DNA from: Isoetes taiwanensis
Taxonomy: Eukaryota; Streptophyta; Lycopodiopsida; Isoetales; Isoetaceae
Direction of reading: 5' to 3'
Assembly (NCBI GenBank): GCA_021234155.1
Contig: JAJEKV010000039.1
Coordinates: 7,046,912-7,110,911 of the forward strand
DNA length: 64,000 nucleotides
Below are positions 52,690 through 63,110 of the stretch, piece by piece. The notes under the pieces are model-generated. The model ran no database searches and had not been told where the DNA came from. It saw nothing but the letters and a program-made list of their open reading frames with translations. The position numbers and the translations under genes are program-made. Every line of letters begins with the position of its first letter. Position 1 is the first letter of the stretch.

Positions 52690-54163
52690 TAATGAGTTAC
52701 CATTCGAACTTCGATGTTGAGTGAACCTAGAACTCTTAGCTTGTTTGTGTAACTTTTCCATCCCCTGTATATTCTATATTCCCAAACTCCCATACTCCTT
52801 TACAAACCACGGGTCATGGGCTTGAAGTATATGGATGTAATGAGTAACATTACATTCTCCCCATGCTTCTATAGATCACTGTAAAATCCACAAATGCAGT
52901 TTTGAACAGATCCAACTTATCACCCACCATTTTCTTCTCTGCTAGTAAATTTATAAGAATGGTAAGATTCTTCTATGCATTAGTCTCCTTCCCACACAAA
53001 GTCCAGTCATCTTCTATCGCCAGCAGGTCTTTCTACCCCTTCCACACTCCAGATGGCAAGGATCGATTCTTACATAATTTAGTGCATGGTAGAAACCTTT
53101 TTGCTTTCATCCTACCCATCGACGGCTTGAATGGAACCTCATCTTCCTTCTTTGGATCTTGAAGTATTTTATAATCGCCTTTATAGAGACCAATATCAGA
53201 AAGTACTTTCTCCACATCTTTCATGTAACTTTCTCTAGTTGGTTGATGGGACTTATTCCAGGCAAAGAGAATACTCATGTAAACCATCTTGTCAACTATT
53301 CTTAGAAAAGCATGCAAAGTGCATATATATGCACTCTTTTCAAAGTAGTTCCAAGGACATGGATCAATTCTTTATCCTCCTTATCTCATATTGGTTCACT
53401 ATCAAGAGAATGCTCCAAAGTACTCCTTCCTTTCCCATTTTCATCTATCCTAGAATACAAACAATATGGGCATGTGTGAGTAGTCTTACCATATCCATGC
53501 TTCATATTATACATGCACTTGATTGTCTTCAAATCAACACCCAAATGCCATTCAATCTCGTAATCACCATAGCCAGGAACATTAAGCTTCTCTCCAACTC
53601 TATGAGCAGCAACCAAAGTCGAAATAAGTGCCTGCTGGAAGACCCATCAAACAACACCATGATTTTCTTCAGGCACTTGAAAGATCTTTATCCACCAAAT
53701 GTGATTCTCTGACTCAATAGAGAATTTGTCTTCTTCACTATCAGAACTTGACAATGCTCTGTTCATTAGTGTCAGGGATGCCCTTTCATATTTCTCACCT
53801 TTGATGAGCTCCAAACTTTATACATATTTGCAGTTTACTAGCACACTCTTCCAACTTCATATCATAGAAATGAACTAATAACTGAACCATCTTATTGAGG
53901 TCCATCCAACAATTGTTTCTTTCATAAAAAATAACGAATCATAAAAATAGTGCGCCCAAGTGAACTGATGTATTAATCTGAAACATCTCTCCCAAATGCT
54001 CTTTCATTATAGAATTACACCTTGATCTGCTCGCCCTGACCTCACCGATCCTCGGGAGGATGGTTTTAGTGATATGTTGTTGCATCATCCCATCCTGTAA
54101 ACACCGAAAAAGAGCAAGGTAAGCCTGCCTACCGATACCCATATTATCACACAACTCTTGCAT
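52690..54163 (-). pseudogene. Unfamiliar gene relic, probably transposon-borne
   Basis: Reading leftwards from 54,163, one protein-like sequence runs through several frames. It starts MQELCDNMGIGRQAYLALF, with IGEVRASRSRCNSIMKEHL, to an in-frame stop (about 53,939). It continues CWMDLNKMVQLLVHFYDMK, then ESENHIWWIKIFQV, then AAHRVGEKLNVPGYGDYEI, DLKTIKCMYNMKHG and THTCPYCLY (53,616-53,386), then MHAFLRIVDKMVYM and GRMKAKRFLP (53,317-53,033). The DLK...CPYC pattern (Cys-x2-Cys after an acidic-hydrophobic stretch) recalls uncharacterised transposon-like proteins of algae and invertebrates, from memory and unverified. It sits beside the palindrome-array element, so it may be its transposase. At least one stop and three shifts make it non-functional, or it contains unseen introns. 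Confidence 0.45.
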
Positions 54164-55490
54164 GCTCTCAGGACTTTGACATTTATGGCATATTCAATAA
54201 AACATAGACTTATTCAGATTTAATGGACAAGGATGTTATTTTAATATTTATATGTATAATGTTTAATTCTTCTCGATTCTTATAATTTTTAGATGTTCTA
54301 ATTATATAACTTTATCTTTAAATTAAAAGTATAATGAGTATAAAAGCATGACATTGCTTTCTAAGCTAACTTTACTTAAATCTATTTAGAATTACTCATT
54401 TCAAGAATATAAAATTTCAATTCCAGTTATTTATTAGCAAATGTAAAATTTGGCAATTAGGATAATTTGTAAATGAAATCTGATGGTTTGATAAGTGATT
54501 GACTTAAAACTATTATGAGAATTTCACAATTTACAAACTCTTAGCACTTTTAACATTACTTTAAGAAAATTTTTAAGTTGAAATTAATTAAGTGATAATG
54601 TTTATGTTTTAAGAACAAATATTGAATAGTTTATTATTGGTGAAATAAAATATATTAAAAATTAATTATAAATAATACACGTTTCGTTGAAATAACTGTA
54701 AATTATGGCATATTTTATCCAATGTAATAGTTCTTCCACCAGTCTGTCTGCTGCGCCACTCTTCCTAGTATTTAAGCAAAGGGGACAATCAAGCTGGGGC
54801 TGATGCAACGATGCAATGATGAGTAGCGGCAGTCCCACAATAAAAAATTCGTCCTAACTCAAGCAAATCTGCCAGTTTCCAGACCATAGCAATCCAACAG
54901 TGCCATAAACCGGATTTACAGTTTTGCTACGTGCTTCATAAAGCAGAGATCTAAAAAGGGATAGAAAAAAAAATGAAGCATTTAATCAGTTTTAAGTTCT
55001 ATCCATTTGGGCAAAAGTAGAAAAAACAAAGCACCGGAATTGATTTACCAGGTCTCTGATTCTCAAGAACTGCGGATAAGAAGCTCATAAGTCTGGCGCT
55101 GTCGAAGAACTTGGCCACAAAAACTGTGGCATAGCCCTGTGCTTTGGCCCTGTTCCATCAAAGAGTTTCGAAAGCTCTGTTTTTGCCTTCTTAAACGAAT
55201 TTTTTAATTCTTTGTGCCATTTTTGAAGCCTTCTTTGCTATTTTTTTTCGTGCCATTTTTGTGCCTTCTTTGCATCCTTCAAGCATTCATCATCTTCGCC
55301 ATAGCCTGTACGCCCTTTGCGAATGTTGCTGCTTCGATCTTTTGCTAATGTCGCCATTTCGACCCTTTGCTAAATGCCGTTTCATTTATTCGATCTGTGT
55401 TCGCTGTAGCAACGTAGCGATTGTCTTCTCCGCCACATCCGACATCAAAGACGAAGTTGCTCCACCGTAGCCAAGATAAAAAATACGTGT
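54164..55490. other. AT-rich gene-free stretch, then short repeats
   Basis: 54,230-54,720 is strongly AT-rich. From 54,780 the GC content rises. TTTGTGCCATTTTTG followed by GCCTTCTTTGC is repeated near 55,215 and 55,250. No gene is recognised. Confidence 0.45.
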
Positions 55491-55536
55491 TGAAATTTGA
55501 ATGGACGTAATTTTACTAAACGTGTATTACGTCTGG

Positions 55537-55688
55537 TAATGCACGCTTCTCGAGATTCCGACAATAATTTTCTCAGCGGTGCCACCAAACTCGGTGGCAC
55601 ACTTGCGGCTCCGCTGCTCGTGCGCCGCCTTGTTTGGCGAAACCGTCTCAAAAAATTATATGCTGGAATCTCTTCGAAGCGTGCATTA
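55537..55688. repeat. CpG-rich fold-back element
   Basis: Outer arms TAATGCACGCTTC...GATTCC (55,537-55,559) and the inverse at 55,665-55,688 match at most positions. An inner perfect hairpin GTGCCACC / GGTGGCAC lies at 55,579-55,600. The block is rich in intact CpG while both flanks are AT-rich. The minus-strand frame 55,651-55,445 across it (MRRFRQTRRRTSSGAAS) is probably a by-product. Confidence 0.65.
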
Positions 55689-55775
55689 TCTAGTACATAA
55701 ACTACTCAATTTTTTTTTTATGGAAACATGAATGTAATCATTTAATCAGTTTATCTAAAACTTTGTTTAAATATT

Positions 55776-55790
55776 AAAAAAAAAAAAAAA
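55776..55790. repeat. Poly(A) tract, 15 bp
   Basis: Fifteen A after ATATT. No attached element is recognised. Confidence 0.9.
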
Positions 55791-56004
55791 TTTAATCATA
55801 TAGAGTTCAACTTAGATGAAAATTAAATTCGAAATAGATTGAAGTGCAAATTAGTCTAGAAAGCAATTTTAAAATTCGATAAATTTGAATAAATTATAGA
55901 AATTAACAAGAGTTAAAAAAATACATATAATCTTAGCATGGCATCTTGAAGAATATCTATTAGATTTGAATAAGCCCAAATTTTGTTAAGCATGTTATAA
56001 TTTG

Positions 56005-56720
56005 CTAATTCACTGGCACCTGATCTACTGCAGCTTTCCTCAAGTAATTAGTTTCGGGAAGCTTCAATATTTCAGTAATATCATCCTTAGTCACTAATTT
56101 CTTCAACATAGAAGCAATATTACAAGGTTTTCTCTTCTTCTTCTCAGACATACTTGGATCCACAAGGTTTTCTATGGTAGTGATCCTTCTTTTAGAGCCT
56201 CCACCCCCTGGGGCAAGAACATTAACAACCTTCATATTATTTATATCTCCTAAACCCCAATGGTGTCATCTTCAATCTCTTTTAAAGATTTTCATTATTT
56301 TCTGAAACTTTCTTCAATTCAAGCTTTATTTCATGCAGCTCCATTAGCAATTTCTGGTTTGAAGCCTTTAACTCTTCTGGATGCTTACTTCTTGTGGACA
56401 AGTAACTATTGCAATAATAGAGATAAATACAATTATTTAACACTTCGCAATGAACTCCATATAACTAATTGTACATTGCTTGTAAATATTCATTAGAATT
56501 ATCAGAATTCAGATTGTTACAACCTTGTTGGTTTTTACAGGCAAAATGAATAAAACCTGATGCTGAGGGCATTTCTTGGTAATAGGATCAACACGATGTA
56601 GTTTTTCACGTGCCCAAATATCAACGTTCATTGCCCTGAACTATAGAAAGTAGCCTCATTGATGTCCTCCTTTTGAGAGCGAGAAAAAGTGCGAAATCTT
56701 CTCCATTTGCACGAAGCTTC
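56005..56720 (-). pseudogene. Coding relic with coiled coil, family unknown
   Basis: Minus-strand pieces run leftwards. KLRANGEDFALFLALKRR is near 56,720-56,660, NVDIWAREKLHRVDPITKK at about 56,620-56,560, and HPEELKASNQKLLMELHEI with LELKKVSENNENL at about 56,395-56,290, a clear heptad coiled coil. The open stretch 56,235-56,005 contains PGGGGSKRRITTIENLVDP and SEKKKRKPCNIASMLKKL. Stops separate the parts. They could be N-terminal exons of the 52.7-54.2 kb relic on the same strand or a separate transposon gene. Confidence 0.35.
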
Positions 56721-58938
56721 TTATCTCAGCCATAGTTCTCCAATATTCTCACTGCCAACAGTTCCCATGCTTGATTGAAGGGATTCTTTTCCAAAATCAG
56801 AGGCAAAACAGAATTTTGTCCTCAAATTTTGGTAATGAATTGCATCAAATGAAATTTGAATATCGCCCTCCAAATGTTGGCGCTCAATTTGGAGGTTCTT
56901 TGGCTGATCTTATTTGAATGGAGTGCACAAACTTGAAGCTAGTTGAAAGGAAACTAGATGGTCCTTTTTGCGTGGTAATGCTTCTGCTTTGATTGTGTTA
57001 GGGAAATCAATGTCAGGAAAATAATATGCACATACAATTCAAATGATATCACCAATGGTTCAGTAGGAAATACAATATGAATGTTTGAATGACAATAAAT
57101 TAAATCATATGTATAGCAACAACCATTGGATATTTAAATTCAAAGAAATTGTAGCAAAGTATATGATCAAAACATTATAGCAGTGTTGAGTTCAATTGAA
57201 TGAGATTTTTCCAGAAAGCATAAGCCTTACATTGAATTAGACTATCAATCTAATTGATCTGGCTCTTGTATCAATTGATAATCAGTCTGTCTATTCTTTT
57301 TATCTTTATAAAAATGCAATATGACCGATTTGGAGTTGATTATCAGTGATTGCATCAACATCCAATTTGAATTGGTTTTAGCTCCATATGTTTAGCCTTA
57401 ACCTCCTCGAGAAATATAGCAATTTTCTCTCATCTTATATTTAAGTCTCCTACTTCTATCCTCAATTTTTGCACTAAATGTTAGTTCTAACGCCTTAATC
57501 TTCCTTCTTGTTCCTGTTTACCATGAATCTCCGTATTCTGCTTATACTATCTACTTTTTAATATAGCCCATCAATGATTCTGCAATTCCTTCTCTAGTTT
57601 GGCTATCATTCGTATTGTCTGATCTTGGGGTTAAAACACAAAAGAAAAGAATCCAAGAAAGATTTTTGCCTAAGGACTAAAATTCATGGGGATAAATGTT
57701 GAATCCAGAAGAAAAATGGGAAAGGAAGCAAGTGTAGTGAAAGAAGGACAGAAGTAGATCTTGAAGAAAGCTCTTCCTTGCAATGGCAAGGCGCCATAAC
57801 TAGAGCTCAACGACAACATGATCTTCCAGACGACAAGGCGCCAGAGCATCACAGGAAAAATTAATGAAAAGCCAAGTAAAGTGTACCCTAACCCAAACTT
57901 CACGTTACATTAATAACTTTTTGGTTGATATTCTGGCATATCAGTTGTGCCTCGCTAGAACGCTGCGGCACACCTTCCACGCCCGAATTCCAACCAAAAG
58001 GTCCTTACAAGAAAAGATATCAACTTTTTACATGCATGCTTTGCAAGTCCATGTCCACTTGTGGAGGTTCTCCCATCTTCCCATTTATCCTCGAGGATGA
58101 TGGAAGGTTGGTTACTTTGAATCTAGAAAATAATATATAGCATGTACAAAGATAATGTCAAGCGTTGGTTTTTTCAGATTATTGTGTCCTTGTCTCTATT
58201 GCACATCCAACTTTTGTATTGTATTGACGCATCACTAAAGAATATTCTCACTTTCCCAGCCATTTTTCAATATCATCCAGCCAAAGATACCTTAGCATGT
58301 AGTGGATAGCTATAAGAGTCCATATATGAAGTACTTAGGATGAAATCACATTAGTGGCCACCCAAATTTTAAGAAACATAGTAACCAATAGCCTTTTAGA
58401 AATCAGGCTTCTTGGGCCACCCCCCTATCACACTGAGGGTGCCCAAAATCGTAGATTTTATGGGCGTGACCAAAATTCCTGGTCGGGGCCTACCCCTGGC
58501 CAAGATCCTAGCCATTTCTAGATCATCTCGATTTTTGTTGTGCATCCACGATTAAGTTCCAAACAAGATTAGTTTCAGTAGAATAACTGCTTACATGCTC
58601 GTTTCTACGATTTATGCAGCAATGTTTTCCTTCAATCTTTAAGGTTCAACTCCAAAACCTAATCTGTGACAGATTGATGGTGGCAAAATCCAATCCGACA
58701 TGGCAAACTGAGCTTGAGCATAAATATGATAGGAAATTCCTAGGCGCCTACATCCCTTGCCCAAAAATGAAAAATGCAGATCTTGGTCGAGCCAGTATGA
58801 TTTCACTCTTATGTGAAAATATCTTGACATGTATGAGATAGCTATAAAGATATCACGACACACAACTATATTTGGAAAATAACATTGACCATCCTTCAAA
58901 GAGCAATTCCAAATAATACTTGCACCCTTTAGAGAGAA
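56721..58938. other. No recognisable gene
   Basis: Open frames at 57,670-57,903 (minus) and 57,864-58,140 (plus) overlap on opposite strands and match nothing known. The DNA is AT-rich. Confidence 0.4.
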
Positions 58939-59057
58939 AAGACTTTTTAATGTGCAACAAGTTACAATAATGCACGGAATGAAGAAAAGCTTCCATAGAC
59001 TTCTTAATGTGTTACAAAGTACAATAATGCACAGAATAAAGAATGTTTCCATGATGC
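58939..59057 (+). repeat. 59 bp tandem duplication, diverged
   Basis: Two units share CTTTTTAATGTG/TTCTTAATGTG, TACAATAATGCAC, GGAATGAAGAA/AGAATAAAGAA and TTTCCAT-like ends, spaced 59 bp apart with about 80 percent agreement by eye. Confidence 0.75.
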
Positions 59058-59792
59058 TACATAGAAATATTTTAGATGATCACGTTGTTTGTTAATACAA
59101 AAATCCACCTCTTGCTATCATTTTTTGTTGGATGGATGGATGCCCTAAATTTTTTGTTTTAACATGTCTAACATTGTTTGGAAAAGGCTATGTGGGAAGA
59201 AGAGACCCATGTAATTTTTTGTTTACATTTCTCAATTTTTAAATCTCAATCATTTGCATAGGTCTATGTGCAGATAATACGGATAAACCCCGCACCATAT
59301 GTCTCTCTCATGGTAGGTAGGGACACATGGGATATGGTGAAGGTTCTAAGCCACACGAGGATAGCTTTAGTTGTGAGAGAACTCAATGGGTGCACCTCCC
59401 ACTGGAAAACTTATTCCATACAATCTTAGAGAATTCTATAAATATCACCTTTATAGTTTTTGAGTATAAACAATAAGATTGTATATGGAATTAAATTAAG
59501 CATCTCTCCCAATATGCTCTGATGGTCCAAGAGCAAGCAAAAAGCTATTTGAACTCTTGACTTTCTACTTTACAAAAGACAACAAGTTGTCGTAATAGAA
59601 AAATAAAAAAACACATTTTATTAATCATTGCTGGAACAGTGGTATGGATTGACTTAATGACGTAAAGGATGATACTAGCCACTGCACATTCAATAATTGC
59701 TTAAGAAACATACTCAATTTCATAAGGTGCATAAGAAGTATGAGATGCATTTTTTTTCTTCTTGTCAATCAAAGAACTCTATTTATTTTAAA
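59058..59792. other. No recognisable gene
   Basis: AT-rich DNA with no open frame of note. Nothing upstream of the P450 fragment resembles other P450 motifs (no oxygen-binding I-helix seen). Confidence 0.45.
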
Positions 59793-60030
59793 AATTCTAA
59801 TTGTCTTAGAGCAGCGCTAAAAGAATCATTCAGATTGCATCCGCTGGGAGCAATTCTGATACCATAATTAGCAATGGCAGATGCAACCGTTGCAGGCTAT
59901 TACATACCCAAATATACTAGGGCTCTTCTCAACGTACTCTCGCTCAATAGCAATCCCAAGATGTGGAAAGATCCAGAGGAGTCTAGGCCGAAAGTTTTTG
60001 GAACGATCGACCGGCGAAATTCGTCGATTC
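59793..60030 (+). pseudogene. Cytochrome P450 (CYP71-clan-like) fragment, K-helix to PERF
   Basis: P450s are haem monooxygenases of specialised metabolism, usually about 500 residues and ER-anchored. Only about 75 codons remain. NCLRAALKESFRLHPLG contains the K-helix ExxR (Glu-Ser-Phe-Arg, about 59,823-59,834). A stop (TAA) follows ILIP, and then MADATVAGYYIPK, LLNVLSLNSNPKMW and KDPEESRPKVF cover the region up to the PERF motif, which is degraded to PKVF. The haem-binding Cys loop (FxxGxRxCxG) is not found downstream, nor the N-terminal half upstream. The frame is 59,793-60,080, but the family match ends near 60,000. It is an isolated exon relic. Substrate and subfamily cannot be assigned. 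Confidence 0.8.
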
Positions 60031-60159
60031 TGAGTGCCCGTTCTCGCAACGCGAGGCGAGAAAGAAGAAAAACTATTTAATTGTATTTATTATATTACTT
60101 ATTATATTTTCATTATTGTATAGTATTTATCATATTATTTTTATTTATCATGTACTTTT

Positions 60160-60345
60160 TTTTTTGGATCCAGCCCCTCTCCCCCTTTTGACCTCCCTTG
60201 CCATCCTTTTTGCCCCTTTGCCCAACCACCCTTCATTCTCCCTCTCCTTCCCATCTTTCTCCTTTCTCCCTAGCCCCTTTCCCTCTCCCCTTCCTTCCCA
60301 CCCTTCTCCCTTGCCACCCTTCCCCTTCTTTTCTCGCATTGTTTT
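60160..60345 (+). repeat. Pyrimidine-only tract (polypurine on minus)
   Basis: About 180 bp of C and T with very few purines (CCCTTT, CCTTCC, CTCCC variants). Mirror-like sections could form triplex DNA. The frames that read through it (Pro/Ser-rich or Gly/Glu/Lys-rich) are low-complexity artefacts. Confidence 0.85.
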
Positions 60346-60779
60346 TCATAAAGATTGTTCTTGTTGTATGATGTAGGGATGCAAGGGGAAAAAAAAGAGC
60401 TTTTTTGGGAAAAAAAAAGGGGTGAAAATAGGTCACTCTAATGGTTATAGGATCGCTTCACAGCATGGTTCGAAATTGGGGGAGTCCTCCCCTAAAAATC
60501 CGGTTTATTTTGCTAAAAATTGGTTACATGGATTAAAGTTGGAACCCTATTCTAGAGCATCTTATTTATCAACCATGGTCATGTTTGAACTAAAAACAAG
60601 GTGCTGCGCACGGAGGGTTGCCCTCCATGGCCGAAGAGTGAAGTGGCTTAAGTTATAGTTGTAGACAATAGAGTGTTTGAATCGAAATTGCTATTTTAAA
60701 ACATTCACATTTTGTGAAGGTGATGGTTCGCATTTGCATTACTAGGTTCTGCTTAGGTGTTGAGGTGTTGTTGGAATAT
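60346..60779. other. No recognisable gene
   Basis: A 78-codon plus-strand frame (60,422-60,658) matches no family. Confidence 0.4.
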
Positions 60780-61010
60780 TTCCAAAAATTATCCCAAGAA
60801 GCCTCTAGATTCTCCAAGATTCTATGTGATTTTATGAGACTTAGCAAGATTCCATGAAGGCTTCCCCGAATTTCCTTAGGTTCTCCAAGATATTATGTAT
60901 ATTCCCATAGATTGACTTAGATTCTCTTAAATTTTATGAGATACCTTTAGGTTCGCTTACATTCTTTTAGATTTTGTAAGATTTTCTTGGATTTTATGAA
61001 GGTTGTAAGA
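60780..61010 (+). repeat. Degenerate ~22 bp minisatellite
   Basis: TTAGATTCTCCAAGATTYTATG-like units occur some eight times with variable spacing and mutation. Coding is unlikely. Confidence 0.65.
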
Positions 61011-61033
61011 ATTTGTGCATTAGAATGAAGTGA

Positions 61034-61111
61034 TAGTTATTGCATGTTGATGTGGTAGTTACAATTGTTGCATGTTGATGTGTTAGTTACGATTATTGCA
61101 TGTCGATGTGG
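61034..61111 (+). repeat. Three 22-28 bp tandem units
   Basis: TAGTTAYRATTRTTGCATG and TTGATGTGG occur at 61,034-61,055 (a shorter unit), 61,056-61,083 and 61,084-61,111 with one to three differences. Confidence 0.85.
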
Positions 61112-61559
61112 GAAGGGCTGCGATTAGTTTTATATGAAATTTATCCATGGAATTCAAGCCCCATTGGGTGGATGCACAGGTAAGAGACCATGTGAGAAGA
61201 GTTCATGGTTTATTAAGTATATTTGTTCTATCTATAAGGTTGTTTGTCTATCATTAATGTTTCTTCAAGTTTCATGAAAATGGAAGGAAGGAAGGAAGAA
61301 ATGTAAGTGGGCCAAAAGAGTGTACATTAAGACGTTTTTTATGGTTCATGGTTATAGTGAAGGTTGTTTATTGTTTAAAGCAGTATTAAATAACCTAATA
61401 TTCATGGCTGTAAAAATTCCACGATTATAATCAGAAAAGCCAATATAATTATTTATGATCCTAGAAATTCGATCATTGAGTAAATAGGTGGGTCGCCACT
61501 AGGAGATCTAGTTGTTGTATAGGGTTTATTATTCGGAATTATATTGTTCTTGTGATGTA
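61112..61559. other. No recognisable gene
   Basis: AT-rich with a short GGAAGGAAGGAAG run near 61,285. Nothing else is seen. Confidence 0.45.
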
Positions 61560-63110
61560 AGTGCAAGTAACGATCCAAAGAGATTTATTTTAGATGTAAC
61601 GGGGCATAAGTTACAGAATATGCAACACTCAGCAGCATCTCTCCATGTGGGGCTCCAATAACTAAAGTCTATCCCCAAATAACATGCATGACCACAGGGA
61701 AAATGAGTCCAACAATAACTAGTCACCCTAAATTTGCCAACTTAGATGCATTTCAATTTGATCTCAAACCCTGGATAAGTTACAAAGAACAATATCTTCG
61801 TCCATGTAGTAATGCATGTCAGAAGAAAAGTCTGAGCTCAAGAAACATGCATGACCGTGGGAGACAAAACACCTAGTTTATTCAACTGCATCACCTCCAT
61901 AAATTCCAAATCATTACTGTAGCTAGCAAGCAAGCAAGTTCCATAATATGCACATCCTAGCACCAGCTCTCCATGCAAACATTCCTGATATTGTTCCCAT
62001 GCAATAAATCAAACCATCACATTAAACAAACATGCAAGCAAGCTACACAACTTAATTTCATACCAAGCCCTCTATAAGTTACAAAGAATGCTATCTTCAC
62101 CTATCTAGTAATCCACAACAAAGATGTCCCAAGCGAGGCAAAGCAACTAGTTTATCCAAGCTGCGTCACACGTCTCACAAGTATAAACAAGACTCTAGTG
62201 TAGATTATAGCATCTCTACTAGTATATGCATTGTTAAAGCAATTGAAAGATTTAAAATCCAAGACTAAACATACTAGCCTAGTTAGATCTCACAAAGGAT
62301 GGTAATGCAAGGCTGGGTTTAGTTCCACCCGGAGATCCAAAGATGCACACTCTAGCAACAAAGCTGCAAGGTAGATGCATGTCACGGAGGCCATTTCAAG
62401 AATATTACCCTGTATGGAAGTCCGAAGGCTATTTCCAGCAAAATCGCATTGCGCAAATTATCCGAATGATCACTTTAAATAACATCATGGAGGCAAGCTT
62501 CAGAATATGCACGGGTTAGAAGCATATTATTACCGCATGGAAGTCCGGCGACTATTTCCACCAAAATCGCATTGCATAAATAATTGAATAATCACTTTAA
62601 ATAGCATCATGGAGGCAAGCTTTGAATATGTGAAAACATATATGGCAACCAAGGCATGCGTTTAATTCAAACTTGCAAGATAGATGCATGTCACAAGCAC
62701 CTAGTTTAATACCCTAAAGGCGGGCAATAACGGGTCACAATAACTACTAATCTAGCAAATAATTATGTTTCCCTAAATAGAAGCCTAGATGTTTCTCACA
62801 GCAAAATTACATTGTACAAATTCCACAAATCATCGCCTTAGCTAGCATGTAGATAAGCTCCAAAATATACACGTTCTACCAGCACATCTTCTTGGATTCT
62901 TCGGACCTGTAAGAACCATAAGGACAATGGTATGCACAACTTAGCAAAGCATAGATCAGTCATGCTAGCTCAGATGCATCAAACATCGGATACAACAAAT
63001 TTTAACAACAAAACTTTGGGAGAAAACAATTTTGGCAAGGGATCAGAAAACATATATGGCAACCAAGGCAATAGTCAGTCACAATAACTAGAACACATTT
63101 GTTACCTGCT
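61560..63110 (+). repeat. Degenerate tandem array, ~125 and ~300 bp periodicity
   Basis: The clearest pair is 62,404-62,514 and 62,529-62,636, sharing ATGGAAGTCCG, AAAATCGCATTGC and CATCATGGAGGCAAGC. A diverged unit follows at 62,779-62,880. A second phrase, GATAAGTTACAAAGAA with ATATCTTC, recurs at about 61,771 and 62,071 (300 bp). AACATATATGGCAACCAAGG occurs at 62,634 and 63,047. Some spacings are multiples of one another, pointing to an old higher-order tandem array such as a subtelomeric or TE-derived satellite. No gene. Confidence 0.65.

Noticed and set aside
60116-60436. Pro/Ser-rich and Gly/Glu/Lys-rich frames
   Set aside because: They arise from the pyrimidine tract and have no start or domain support.
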